A stretch of DNA of 64,000 bases from Takakia lepidozioides (lineage: Eukaryota; Streptophyta; Takakiopsida; Takakiales; Takakiaceae): NCBI GenBank assembly GCA_030704615.1, contig CM060731.1:46872001-46936000 (forward strand), written 5' to 3'. Under the pieces are notes generated by a model. That model was given only the letters and a program-made list of their open reading frames with translations, made no database searches and was not told the DNA's origin. Below, piece after piece: positions 25,301 to 36,945 of the stretch. The translations under genes were made by a program, and so were the position numbers. How positions within the stretch are numbered: the stretch's first letter is position 1; each line of letters begins with the position of its first letter.

Positions 25301-27061
25301 CCTTAGTGACGCCATGCCGACCACCTGCCGCACAAAGCACCTTCCATCCCTTGGTCAGGTCAGACCAGCCCCACAAAAATCTCACCGCCAACTCTAGGTA
25401 GTTGTTTCTATGTCATGCCTAGTTGTGAGGCAAATATAAATCTTACAAAGGCACATCACTACAGTCATTGTATGGCAGGAACAGATTCCTTGAAAAATCC
25501 ATTGAATTGATGCAAAAGCTAGAGTGGCTTATGGTATGTATCCATAGGGGGTCATTGATTTTTCCATAGATATTTATGCATTTGATCAGGTCTGTCATAT
25601 CCTCTACTACCATTTTTTATAGCTTTCCTTTATAGAAACTTTGTGCAGGACATTCACATTCAAAACTTAAATAGCTGGGTTTGTTTTGAAAATAGTCACC
25701 ATGTAGAAGAGGTAGGCGATGGAGAGAGGAGAGGTTTGCCGGAGGGTTCGGAGAGGGACAAAATGCTTGACAACCTTGGTGTCTTGAGAGTTGTCAGAGA
25801 ATGTAATTATGTTGCAAATACGGAGAAAGTACAGGGCCAACGTTGAAACTACCATCTGCTCCCTCCATCAATTTACCCCCACAATTGTTTAAAGTCTCCA
25901 AACCAAAATTACGTACCTCCTTCTGTCACAATTTGGATGACACCTCTATGACCTAGAATAATTCAATAACTGCACGGAAGGATTAAGCCAAGACACTATT
26001 TGCTGCACATGACCCAAGATTGACAGCAGTTTTCCCTTTCTGGATGATTGCCCATCTTCTCGCCTCCTCTCTAACATGCTTCTCCCTGTTCCTTCGAGAC
26101 CTGGATAGAACTTTAGAAAAATGAAAAACCTACAGTTTGCACAGCCTATCACCTCTCAAATCTACATCGGTCCAAAAAGAAGGTGAGCCCATTCAATGCG
26201 AAGAAATTTTAGTGAAATTTGAGGGCTTTCACAGCCCAGAAAGCATTTGCATTTGGGCACTGCAGTGCTCAGCATAGTAAAGAGAACATCTTGCCCTGGG
26301 AATAGTGGGCACACCTGCAAGACTGTGATGACATTTGCACACGGGAACTTATAACTTGAAAGAACTGCCTTGTTGAACATCACCAACATTACTGCACAGC
26401 CCGAGCCCTTTGTGAGTGGAGCCCTTTGTGAGCGGTGTGCTAGAGTACACCAAATAAGATCACATACCACTGCCTCAGTGCTGAACCTCTTCTCAACAGC
26501 TGGAATAGTTATCTCCATTCAACCTACTAAACTCCTATGAAATGAAGACTGACTGCATGGTCTGAGCACAAATCGAAGAGAAAAGACTGACATCCTCAAG
26601 TTCCCTTAGATACCAAGAGTTCAATTTGTAATTTTCTTTGTTTTTCGATCATTGTAGCATCCCCAAATTTTTTCAAAAGATTCAAGACCCAAGCTGCATA
26701 GCAACTTTCACCGATCAGCTTGATCTGAGAATCTCTTTCTCTCTGTTTCTCTCTGTTTCTGTCTCTCTCTCCACACAAAAAGGAAGCCAAAACTGTTTCA
26801 CTAGACTGTCGCGAGCAAATAAATTGCATTGATCATTCTTCTAAACCTAATAACTTTGGCCGGAAAGCGGCAAATAACGAAGCATCATGAGGTGCTGGAA
26901 AGCTCGAAAAGGCCAAAAAGACAATATCATCAACCTGCACAACCCATGTAGGAGAGGGCAACCATGGCACCGCGGCGGGTCATTCGATTACTCTTCTTTT
27001 CCTGTTCCTCCCTCAAGGCCGCTGTCGCCCCCGCCACGGTGGTGGGAAGTGTGGCACTCAT
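22337..27061 (-). CDS. UGNT1: Nucleotide-sugar transporter of the UGNT1 (UDP-GlcNAc/GalNAc) type
   Basis: Predicted protein of 335 residues from 10 exons, listed 5' to 3' on the minus strand: 27061-26935, 26391-26315, 25855-25700, 25324-25191, 25016-24886, 24791-24747, 24309-24212, 23307-23200, 22966-22910, 22411-22337. The drug/metabolite transporter fold is clear: FNKAVLSSYKFPCANVIT in helix 1, SLRGVNVPMYTTLRR before helix 4, the GAFIAGSRDLSFDLRGY segment, FGLMW, NYTIFLNTTLNSPLTQT and a final FGFLGSGMY. In plants this subfamily moves UDP-N-acetylhexosamines across the Golgi or ER membrane. Substrate specificity is inferred from family resemblance only. All junctions are GT-AG and keep the frame. 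The protein ends with a Lys-rich tail, KLKGK, which may be an ER/Golgi retrieval signal. Confidence 0.9.
23560..23965 (-). repeat. Intron-resident repeat family, copy a
   Basis: Read on the minus strand this stretch in transporter intron 7 aligns along about 350 bp with 45900-46270 on the plus strand. Both encode, across breaks, NF-x-LEAEPKA, HTQQI, CVKGFLE, WK-x-R and GHKATAN. The conservation of these protein-like phrases between copies suggests a coding ancestor. Here stops and a frameshift interrupt it. The parent element is not recognised. Confidence 0.7.
24449..24475. repeat. GA-rich microsatellite
   Basis: GAGA-type run in transporter intron 6, one of several GA/CT tracts in the window. 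Confidence 0.8.
26403..26434. repeat. 16-bp tandem duplication beside a splice acceptor
   Basis: The unit GAGCCCTTTGTGAGTG is present twice in tandem with one change. On the minus strand it lies a few bases before the acceptor of transporter exon 2 (exon starts at 26391), so the duplicated DNA is the intron end and replaces the usual pyrimidine tract. Confidence 0.8.
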
Positions 27062-29785
27062 CCTGGCAGATTAAGGCACAGTCTGAAGGCCTGTCTTTGC
27101 CTTGCTTTAATGCCTTCCCATTTCCAGCTGCAACGACTCTCCAGCAACATGCAGCTGCACGAACCCCCTCAATGTCGACACCTCAAATAGGACACCTCCC
27201 TGGCGAAGCCAATTGATAACATAGCAGGAAAAGCAGAAAAAGGGATTGAGCTGTGATCTAGTAGGACATGGGAAAGGGGAGATACATGCAGGGGACAGGA
27301 TTCGAGAAAAACCCACAAGAATCTTTCAAGAGTTCACAGCCCAGACGTTGAGTTTTGAGAGAGAGGAGGAGAGGGAACTGTTTGAAAATCCTTCGCCGTC
27401 TGTAATTTCAACGCAAATGTCTTCCCTGACCTATGTTTCTCATAGGTATATTCCTTTCCAAGTCAGACGACAAAAGTAAGAGAACATTCTCATCGGGACT
27501 CATCAAGGGTACCTGCGTACTCTCAGTCAAATCATGGGTGATGGCTTTGATTTTGCGTTACGTGTTTGGGCCGTTGAGGAGCATAAGCATCCATGATTCT
27601 CTTTCAAAGAACGGCGAAGGTGGTCGTTGCCGTCCTCGTCAGCTCAGTTGGTGAAAAGCTCGTCGTGTTGGAGCATTAGCCTATCTGTTTACCTGCAAGC
27701 ACAACTTCTAACCTCTAAATGCCACCAATCTGAAACGCAAATGATGTGTTACTAAACCCTAAAAAGGAAAGGGAGTGATAAAGTGCGAATGCAAAAAGTC
27801 CATGCACTTGCTTCTGACACCCACCTTAACTTTAGAGTCGAGACGAAGTTCGTGTACACATTGGGTTCGTTCCGGGAATTTGTTGGGACTAACGATCTGC
27901 AATGAATGAAGCTGTGGGGTTTGTACAATATGAATGTTGTCGGAGTGGAAAGCAAGGTGATGGCTGGAGCCTGTGACCTTTATCATTTAGTTATGAAGAG
28001 GACAAACACATACCTTTCAGAAGTTCAGAACCTGTCAAGACTGCACCGCAGAATTGAGTGTGTCAGCGTCTCTTGCCTTTTCTAGAACTGTATAGATCTG
28101 CAAATGTGCAGATGTGTCGCTTTCACCTGAATAGTCGAATCTATGGTGCCTCTGTCTCCCTCTTTACGGAAGCACCTGACTTCTCTAGAGGTGAAATTGA
28201 CATATCAACTGCTGGTTTAATTAGACCGTCTCACCATACTGCACTGGATCTACCAGTCTATGGCAGCGCGTGGGCATTGACTACCTGAACGAGGTCCCGA
28301 GCGTTGAGCTCACTTTACAACTGGTACTCAGAGGTGAAGCCAATTCTGTGCGGCCATAAATTAATACCCAGAGCAGGTGGACCACCTGCAAGTTATTAGT
28401 TTGAGACCCGTGATCGCGTACGTTGATGAAGCTCTGCACCGAATAATCACTATAGCTGAGAGATCAAGGAGGTAATTTTACAAAAGGCAAGAGGCGAGTG
28501 TGTTTCCAGTCCCTAGCTTACCAACGTGATCGTCTGGGCATCGTATGGAAACTCATAATGATATTTGTGAACCTCTTACTTAAGATGTGGTACTAAATTG
28601 ATCAGGTAGAGCTCTCTTCCCTGTAGGGTAGAGGGTCATTGGGAATCCGATCTCGCTGAATGGACTTAAAGGGCACCAAATCACAAAGCGAATCAGAAGA
28701 CTGAACATGCAAGCTTGCTGGCTTCAAGGCATGATCCATCGATTGAGAGCTCTGTCCTGAGTCCGGTTTGTGAATTGATTCCATGATCCCCAGACTCATA
28801 CACCTCCCTACTCCCTTTAGAAGTCTAAACCCCATCTTTAATCTTCAGGATCTATTTTCTCTGACCTTTGAAATTAGACTAGGTTCCACTGCAGCAGCTA
28901 GGGCGGGCGTTTCATAAGACCAGCTGTGTGTCTGTACACAAGGTGACGCTGAGAGGAGGGTTATTAGGTACCCTGGCAGCGTTAAGAAAGGAGCTGGGCT
29001 ATCTTCATCATTACATGGTGAACATGATCTGTTGTCACCTATCGGTGTGCAGCCTGGGCCGTACATAGCTACAGAAGGCCACCCGCTCCTTATGTAGCAG
29101 GTGGAAATCAAGACGAGTGATCAATGGATCCGAGTCTCCTGATCACGTCATGCATGTAAATGCTATGGATTTCTCGGTTAGTTAGACTTGTAACAATTTG
29201 TGCTGGGTTGTTATCATTCTCAGTCCCGAACAGTAATCAGGCGTTGCACCCAGGCTCTAAGTTGAAAGTTCAGTGTGATAAACTTCCTGCAGAGGCGGTG
29301 CTATGCAGCTGTCGTGAACTCACGGCTATGAATTCGCTACAGCAATCGCTATCTTGCTGCAACTGCAATGACCACATGATCTGAATCCTTTATTCCTAAG
29401 TTCAAGCTAAGGCGCCTCCAGCCACAGATCTGCAGCTTCCACAAGAGATGGGTACCACACACAGGCTCCATAAAATTGTCAGCAACAAGACCAACCAGCT
29501 GAGGGCTGCATTGATCACCCGTCTGGCCGGACTGTCCTGTCCACCGTCCGTCCTAACGGGTTTGTGGTTCCTTTGGCCCGTAGGAGGTAGGCGCTGCCAC
29601 CCACATCAGCTCCAGAAACTGCATGAACCCATCATCGCGGCTGTTGGTGGCTATGGCCGGTTGGGGCTCCCACACCGTCCCCCCACACACTGCCTGTTGT
29701 GGGATGCTTAAATTGTCCAGATCAAGTGCTCCATTAAAGTTGGGCGGAGCAGGAGGAGAGGAGAAAGTACTTCTTGGATTGTGTT
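27062..29785. other. Divergent intergenic region, no gene seen
   Basis: Promoters of the transporter (minus) and the F-box gene (plus) must lie here. The first 500 bases next to 27061 are probably the transporter leader. Open frames at 28058-28288, 28845-29111, 29160-29384 and 29448-29871 are short, have no recognisable motif and differ in frame. I see no RNA gene or transposon ends. Confidence 0.5.
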
Positions 29786-29789
29786 CCTG

Positions 29790-29833
<44 letters not shown>

Positions 29834-29834
29834 G
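29790..29834 (+). repeat. AG microsatellite in the F-box leader
   Basis: Nearly perfect AG repeat broken once by GGAGAG. It is about 190 bp upstream of the F-box start codon. Such tracts are common in plant 5' untranslated regions and can bind BPC/GAGA-type factors; whether it does so here is inference. Confidence 0.85.
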
Positions 29835-30022
29835 AAGGTGGAAAATTACCGAAGTGCTTAGAGGGTGGTAGAGAGAGAGGCAGGGGAGACAGACACTGCG
29901 ACCTTGGGCGAGGTCGAAGAAGATGGAATTAACAAGTGAGGAATAGGGGGCAGTATCTGGACGAGCTGAGGAGTACAGGTTTAGGGAAGAGGGAGAGAGA
30001 GAAGGTAGATTTCGCTTGGTAC

Positions 30023-31213
30023 ATGGTTATGGACCAGGCTTTATGGGCGGGCTTGCCGGAGCACTTGGTAGACAAAGTGCTGGCCCTCTTGCCGGTGGCT
30101 AGCTTCCATCGGTTTCGGTGTGTGTGTAAGAGATGGAATGACCTCATTCTCTCGTCCTCTTTTCGGCAGGCCTGCAATCAAGCTCCCACTGAAGAAACAT
30201 GGCTGATTCTGCAAAACTGCAGTCTGACATACGCCTATAGCTACGACTCAAACAAGTGGTACACCTTCCCAGCTACTTCTTTCATGCCATCTTCCAAATA
30301 CGTTACGTTCCTGGCAAGCGATGGCGGACTCATCTTCTACTCGCTCAGTAGTACAGAGACACTCCATGTGTACAATCCTTTCACAAGATTTGGGAAGATA
30401 TTACCTCAGCCCCACTTAGCACAAGGCCCACCATTGGCTTCCCAAATGGTAATGGATCCAAGCGGGCAAACGTACCGGATCTTCACTCTCAGTCATGAGC
30501 ATTGGCACATGGATTCAGACCGTGGTGTGATGAGGATGCGCCTGGTGGTGGAACTGTATCATTCGATCAGCAATAGCTGGGAAGTGATCTCCGAAGTTCT
30601 TCCATCAAAGATTGAGTTCTACTCAAGCTTGGTTGTATGCAATGATATCATTTATTGCACTGTCCATTTCGAAGCTCCTGAATATAGTGTGTGGGCCTTG
30701 AACCTACAGCGGAGCGCGTGGTGTGAGATTCAAGTTCCTATGGTGCCCAAATATAGTAGATTCAAGCTTGTAGGATGCCATGGAAGACTGCTACTGGTCG
30801 CAAGGATAGAAGCTTCCGACAGCTGCGAAACAGATATGAAATCATCCAGGAAGAGGTGGAGAAATTCATGGTCGCCAAGGGAATCCCCACTGTCCACAAA
30901 GGATTCAACTGTGTGTATCCAAATTTGGGAGCTTGACCAAAGCGATTACCAATGGGTGGAGATGTTTGAAGTCACAAATCAAGCTTGGCTTCCGATAGAC
31001 CCGCGTCTTGGAAACGATATAAGCTTCACTTTCCAGGCACAGGGAGATCTATTGTTTCTACCGTTCCCTCAAGGGAGCATAAAGGTTGGAATCAAGATTC
31101 TTGTCTGCAACCTTACGACTCAAGGCCTGCTATGTGGGCCACCTTTGTTTCCTCCTTCCTATGCAAATTGCCGAGAGTTTCTCTTTAAGCCCAGGCTTGG
31201 GACTTCCGTGTGA
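30023..31213 (+). CDS. F-box protein, substrate receptor of an SCF ubiquitin ligase
   Basis: Single-exon frame of 396 residues from the ATG at 30023 (the frame is open further upstream to 29936, but that part is GA-derived leader). Residues 9-50 match an F-box: LPEHLVDKVLALLPVASFHR followed by CVCKRWNDLI. Such proteins bind SKP1 and bring substrates to Cullin-1. The rest has the phrases of plant F-box-associated/kelch-like proteins, such as LASDGGLIFY, HVYNPFTRFGKILP and a WELDQ-x2-Y-x-W strand about 290-305. No clear four-residue kelch signature repeats regularly, so the substrate domain type is uncertain. The target is unknown. Lack of introns is usual in this family. Confidence 0.9.
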   Translation: MVMDQALWAGLPEHLVDKVLALLPVASFHRFRCVCKRWNDLILSSSFRQACNQAPTEETWLILQNCSLTYAYSYDSNKWYTFPATSFMPSSKYVTFLASDGGLIFYSLSSTETLHVYNPFTRFGKILPQPHLAQGPPLASQMVMDPSGQTYRIFTLSHEHWHMDSDRGVMRMRLVVELYHSISNSWEVISEVLPSKIEFYSSLVVCNDIIYCTVHFEAPEYSVWALNLQRSAWCEIQVPMVPKYSRFKLVGCHGRLLLVARIEASDSCETDMKSSRKRWRNSWSPRESPLSTKDSTVCIQIWELDQSDYQWVEMFEVTNQAWLPIDPRLGNDISFTFQAQGDLLFLPFPQGSIKVGIKILVCNLTTQGLLCGPPLFPPSYANCREFLFKPRLGTSV

Positions 31214-32692
31214 CTGATCAACTGGCACCACTACCTACTAGAATGGGTTGCCCTCAATGTAGTCGACCATGTCAGGACAGCGAAGGCCTTTGTTAGAAGG
31301 ACAGAACAGAGAAATATGAATGTCCGTGTGCGGATACGCAATTGACGACTGCAACGCAAAGCAGCGAACAAGTTGAAGAAGTAGTTGAAGCAGGAAGTAC
31401 GTGCATGTTCTGTCAACATCTCATTGCGTTGAAGTAAAGCAGGTCTACACCTTCGAAATACTTCCAACCCTGAAAGGGAGGGACAGGGAGATGGGAAGAC
31501 AAGTCTAAAGAAGATCTGAAGAGAGAACCTCGGTGAGTGCTCCAACTGAAATGGCCACAAGCCTGTCCCCTCTAGGTTATACAGCACAGGTGATCCACAC
31601 AATGTCCGTTCAAGCAATGCAAACAACTGAGAACCGTGTCACATTAGTGCCCTTCACAGGAGTAAGTACCTGTCAGACAGGATGGAAGAATTAGTCCATG
31701 CCCCAGTTCCCTTGGGAAGCTCCTGTTGATTGCACTTGTGCCAAATTGCAAGAGATGAAAACAAAGCTACAGGAATCTGGAGACCGGGCAGAAATCAAGC
31801 CTCCACCTGGTCTTTGACATCCATTGACGTCCTGAACTGTTGGTGTCCAAGGGAACATGTGTGTGGTAAGAGAAGAGTACTTCTTGACTAGTCCAGGTTA
31901 ATGTAGCAATAAGATCCCTTGAATAGACAGCTCTGGAGGATTGCAACCCTCCCAAAGCTAGCTAGTCATGGGTCAGAATTCTTACTCAAGCCCATCATCA
32001 CCACAGAAACCTGATAAACACTACTCAGGTTGAAAAGGGATTGTGTGTGAATGAAACCGTTGCAGAAGAAACCATACAAGAAACCATTAAGTTGATTCCA
32101 GCATTGCTAATGAAGTCTTCTAGCTCACAGGCATGTGGACATGTGGCTATACCATGCACACAACACGGGATTTGAGAGAATGCTTCAATTACCATGGCTG
32201 TATGGCGATTAACTTTGAGTAACTGCCTTAGACACTCTGATTGGCAGTCTCATATCTGTTCTCAAATTGTGATCTAGAACAGCAGTGCTGGAATCCACAT
32301 TGTGGTGCATAATGTCTACATAAGCACTGTGGCAACTTTATGCTCAGTTTCATGGCTGAAAACCTGGCTATCGTTAGAGAGCTAGAGAGATGTCCTCATT
32401 GACCATTCGCTGCAAATGTTCAATAAGATGTTAAAGGGACACAAGGTGAGACTGAAAGAGAGAGAGAGCCCTGCAAGTAAACATGGTCTCCATTTCAATG
32501 TACTAATGATATCTGTAAGTTGACAGCTAGTCCAAAACTTCATGTGCATATGGCAACTGCCAGAGCACAAAAAGACACAGAGTCCAGCCACCCATCAAAG
32601 AATGACACCCCTGCATAGAAAAGAATGTGAGTAACAGGCTTTTTGTTCCTTCAGCTGATCCGAAGCTCTAGAAAAATTCCAACTAAATGCAA
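31214..32692. other. Convergent intergenic gap between F-box and apyrase genes
   Basis: Contains the 3' ends of both genes. A short GA run lies at 32455-32466. Open frames at 31231-31626 and 32382-32591 on the minus strand show no motif. I see no transposon ends, and no poly(A) tract after the apyrase stop codon. Confidence 0.5.
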
Positions 32693-34198
32693 CTATTGAT
32701 AACCAGAGACAAGCTCAATTGCACTACCAAGGGGCCAGGCTGCCTCAACCTCTGATCCTTTATATTTTACCTTCTTCACCAGTGTAATCTGCTGGTTCTG
32801 CTCAATTTGAAAGCCTTCCACAAGTAGGGAGTATTGGTAAACTAAATCAAGACAAAGGTAGCTCCGAAGATCTTCCTTTAAGTGGGCAAACTGTACCGCC
32901 ATATCTGCCAGGCTGATGCCACAGATTTTCTTCCCTGCAGTCTCAAAGTCGGCAGGCGTTACCTTTGCCTCAGAAGCTGTTGCATCTGTGATAATTCCAG
33001 CTTCTACTGCCCTATCAAAGAAGAATGATGCAATGAAAAGCTTTTTAAAACCCTCTCCCCCTCCGCCATTCCAGACTCCTCCAAATGTGCACTTCATGTG
33101 ATTGCATGCCTGGTTTACATTGAGAGCCTGGACCACCAAATCCTTGCACTTTGCAAAGTCCGCACCCTCCGAATATGCTAAAGCTAGCTGCGACTTGCCT
33201 GCATATGTATAGGACCCCTTAAATCCTTTGGGAAGGCAAGGGCACGGAGCATCTTCCTTCACAAGCTTCAATACCTCTGCCCGAGCCGCTAACAAACCAT
33301 AATGCAAGTAACTATGCACATACAAGTTGTAGGTCACGCCCAACAGCTTGAGTTTCTGAACATAGGCACGCTCATCTTTGCCGGGTTGAGGCGCCTTTTC
33401 CGAATCCTCATCAGAGATGGCATACGCCATCTGAACCGAACCACCCCCCAGATCGACAACCCCCACTGTTTCGTGGAAAGTCTTCCCCAGATTCCCCCCA
33501 AGGTAGTTGATGGTAACCCATTGATAAGATCCTTCCTGTGTTCCGTCGATGATGCTCACCCAGTTATGCTTGAACTTGAACGCACTGTCAGCTAGCAAAG
33601 TGGTCACCGCTTGCAAAAGGTTATTGGCCTGGTCACCGGGCAGAGTTCTGAGCCCCGCGGTCGCCCCAAGCCTGACAGGCGTGATGTGCTGTTGTTTGGC
33701 AGGCACTGCTCTCAAAGCCTCGTCGAGCAAGGGCTGCAGTGATCCTGCCCCCGCCTTTGGATCCTTGGCATAATCACTCAACCCTGGCTTTAGCTGGTGG
33801 AAGACCTCAAGTTGGTTGTCAACTTTGACAAGATTGATCTTCTTGTCGAAACAGAACACATGGACCCTACTACCCGAACTACCAGCATCAAAAATCACAG
33901 CATAGCGCCTCAGGCTAGGTAATTTCAAATTGTTGGAAGGTAGATTGAATGTGTCCAAAGAAGCCATGGATCTTGCATCCAGTGGCGACCGCGGCATCAA
34001 CACCAGTACCACCGAGATCAATGCAATGGGCACAGATACGACCAATATCACCCCCCGAAACCGGTAGCATTTCTCTGCTAGGGTTTCTCGCCTACTAAGC
34101 CGTCTCATCTTCTCTTCCCACTCGTCCTCTCCCTCCACTCCTGTCTCTCCTTCTAGCTCCAGATAAGGGTTTGCGCGGTGCCGGATCTTGCCTTCCAA
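32693..34198 (-). CDS. Apyrase / nucleoside diphosphatase, GDA1-CD39 family
   Basis: Single-exon frame of 501 residues. Residues 49-68 are a hydrophobic anchor after a charged N-terminus, predicting a type II membrane protein with its catalytic part in the Golgi lumen or outside the cell. All apyrase conserved regions are visible: VIFDAGSSGSRVHVF (residues 101-115), LGATAGLR, DGTQEGSYQWVTINYL, VGVVDLGGGSVQMAY and WPLGSAIEL near the C-terminus. The family removes terminal phosphates from NTPs and NDPs, which in plants affects extracellular ATP signalling and glycosylation. Plant relatives normally have several introns, so a gene without any is unexpected. The frame is intact and the key residues are kept, so it is probably functional. 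Confidence 0.93.
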   Translation of the reverse strand: MEGKIRHRANPYLELEGETGVEGEDEWEEKMRRLSRRETLAEKCYRFRGVILVVSVPIALISVVLVLMPRSPLDARSMASLDTFNLPSNNLKLPSLRRYAVIFDAGSSGSRVHVFCFDKKINLVKVDNQLEVFHQLKPGLSDYAKDPKAGAGSLQPLLDEALRAVPAKQQHITPVRLGATAGLRTLPGDQANNLLQAVTTLLADSAFKFKHNWVSIIDGTQEGSYQWVTINYLGGNLGKTFHETVGVVDLGGGSVQMAYAISDEDSEKAPQPGKDERAYVQKLKLLGVTYNLYVHSYLHYGLLAARAEVLKLVKEDAPCPCLPKGFKGSYTYAGKSQLALAYSEGADFAKCKDLVVQALNVNQACNHMKCTFGGVWNGGGGEGFKKLFIASFFFDRAVEAGIITDATASEAKVTPADFETAGKKICGISLADMAVQFAHLKEDLRSYLCLDLVYQYSLLVEGFQIEQNQQITLVKKVKYKGSEVEAAWPLGSAIELVSGYQ

Positions 34199-36943
34199 CT
34201 CCAGATTGACGTTGCAATCTCAGCTCCACGTCCCTGCTGGACCTCCGCCTGATCTTCCTTCCAGCACCAAACCGGTGCTGAAAATCTACCTTCCAGCTCC
34301 AGATTGATCTCAATCTCGACCAACACACTTTGAGCTTCAAATCAGTGTCCAGCACCAGATCAGCTCTGCATTAAATCACCCCAAAAATTGGAACCACCTC
34401 CACAACGGTGATCAATCCGCCCCAAAGCCAACTCCATGCAAAAATGCAGGTCCTCCCTCCCATCAACTTCCAAATACGTTAGTCTCAGATCCGCAGCACA
34501 CCATGTCGCACAATCTCTGCACAACTGCGGACTGTGGAGCATCGAGCATCCGAGAGAGACAACGTGCCCACTCTCTTTCTCTTTCTCTTTCCTTTTTTTT
34601 TTTGGTCCTGATTTGTTTCGTCTTGATATTAATTAATATGGAGTTAAATTCGAATATGTGGATGAATGTGAGCTACCTTCCACTCTCTAATGAATGAATA
34701 ATAGGGATCTTGTATTACTTTTAATATTTTGTGTTAAACTTAGATGAACAGATAATCAGCACTGGATGTAGAACCGATGATGGATGAGATAGGTAGAGCT
34801 TTTCTCACGGATGAAGACATGTATGATAGGATGAACATCTGATGAATGAAACCGGAGTGATATCCGGATGATGTCGGTAGTCGGTCTATCACCTCTGACG
34901 CTGAACTCTGAACGCAGGCGGAGCAGCGGATCGATCGGAACACACAGGGCCGCAGACGGACTTGATTTGAGCTGAATCTGGGAGTTGGCAGGTATGTGGC
35001 CTTCCTGTTGTGAGGAGAGAGAGAGGGAGATAATTATAGTGGATTTCTTACTGAAATCACAATTCAGAAGTCCGATTGCAATGGAGTGAAGCAAGGAATA
35101 CAGAGACAATAGAGCAGAGTGGATGTAGACAGCCAAAAGGAGGCCAGAAGGAGCCAAGTTCTACAGGTTGCAGCGATGCAATGTGATGGATCCTTCTAGA
35201 AAAGTTTGAAAGTATCCATCCATCCATATCTAAATGGATTCATAAGGTGCAGATGCGCGAGATATGTGGTAGAGAAGGAGAATCGAGACGATGGGAGCTG
35301 AGTTGCATGATTTGTGACTGGACAGGGAACAGGATGATGGGTTCCAGAAATCAGACACAGAAGTGGAAGGCCCTTTTTTAGGTAGATTTGGTGCCCGTAG
35401 TACTGAGACTGAGGGTGATAATCAGGACTCGATTGAAAAGCTCTTGGTGAGTGAGATCATGAGCTATATCACTTGTACAGCTTGTACAGATTATCATAAG
35501 CATTTGAATCTCTTCATCACTTGGCATTGGATCCGTGACGTCTTCCCCTCCGAGTTATAAACCACATTTCAGCTCCAGAGAGTAACTGCAAGTGAGGCAA
35601 GTTCTGCGCCTCTTGCAGTCCAAGGTCACTAATTGCTGGAGCTGTGGAGATCGCAAGTTTGTATTTACTCATATTTACCTCGCAATCCCATTATTTCTAA
35701 CCAACTTCAGCATATTATTCTCAGTATCTCGGCCCCAGCTGCTTCCCTTTTGTTACACACCAGGTTCAGATATTTTTATCTTGTCTGGACCTTGAGTTGA
35801 AAGTGCTGTGCACAGATGGATTTGTGCACAGATGGATTTCCTCAAGAAGGCCACGAGACAGTTTCTCCAAGAGCAACTACAGGGTGCAGGTTCCTCATCA
35901 ACAGCGACCCGCCACCGCACCAAAAACCGTTTCTGGCGGCCAGATGTTAGATGCCAGGAAGAAACTGGAACTATAAACTGGTTCTGAAACACAGACTGGC
36001 AACCGCTAGAGTTTCGGCAGGTGCAGAACTGACAGCTGCAGTGGACATGGGGGCTAATTCGTGCGTATGAAGCTTGTGAGTTGAAGGCTGGGGATTCCAG
36101 AGGTTGGCGAGAGAACTGTGACGAATTGAGAAGAGGGCCGCGGCTGGTTAATCTGGACGAGCCTGAATATTTGAGATGATGTAAGGGAAAGAGCACGGTG
36201 TGGTGGTAGGGTGGACCGGGAGAGTTGCCCGGTTCCGTGCAGCTCTAGTTAGCTTGCAGTTGCTAGAATTCGTTGTTGTTTGGTTTTCTTCGTTACCAGG
36301 AACTAGGGCGGTGAGCCCTCCTGAGCCTACAGAATCAAATTGTAAATCAAGTTCATAGAACTTTGAACAGGAGCATGATTGAACTGTGAATTTCTGTTAC
36401 GACTGAGATCTGGAGAGAGTCGTAATACCATACCACTCCAAAGGCCACTCCAAAGGGGTCCAATCCACCGATTGGTCCTCTTGGCATCCCCATCACCAAA
36501 AGAAAGCACCATCCAAGGGACGTTCAACCATTTGTGACTTTTATTTTACAAACGGTCTTCGAACCATTTGTGACTTTTATTTTACAAACGGTCTTCGAGC
36601 CCCAGGTTATCCGGGGCGTTCATCCGGAGTTGCTTCACCAAGTGTTGAGCAACGAGTGCTCAAATAAAATGCATTATCAGAGTGTGGGTTAGTCCACGTG
36701 TGGACTTTGAACGTACAAAACCCTCGTTCAATCAGTTGCATTGGGTATGAGCGTATGATTGTATGAACAAGAAGTTCAGAGCTCTACTTTCGAGATCGCT
36801 CGAGCTTCAAATCCTCATTTTAGAACCAAAAATCCGGACGAAATTATGTGCTTTGTCGTGCTGTCAGATTTTAGTATGAAATTGTCTTCCACTTACTGCT
36901 GAACTAGGTAGTCTCGATATGAGGCATGCTAGCACTTGTTGTG
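34199..36943. other. Intergenic region upstream of apyrase, no gene seen
   Basis: The part next to 34198 is the apyrase leader and promoter; it holds a CTTTCT-type tract at 34573-34605. The rest has short open frames (34756-35157 minus, 35753-36196 minus) without motifs. A 16-bp unit TGTGCACAGATGGATT is duplicated in tandem at about 35808-35839. Confidence 0.5.
36528..36599 (+). repeat. 36-bp tandem duplication
   Basis: Two head-to-tail units of 36 bp, each beginning CCATTTGTGACTTTTA and ending GTCTTCGA, identical except for the last base. It lies about 350 bp left of the pogo-like element and is not part of its terminal repeats. Confidence 0.9.
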
Positions 36944-36945
36944 TA

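Noticed and set aside
29623-29871. Frame reaching into the AG repeat before the F-box gene
   Set aside because: Its C-terminal part is only the Arg-Glu translation of the microsatellite.
34756-35157. 133-codon minus-strand frame as a gene
   Set aside because: Biased composition, no motif and no splice-consistent extension.
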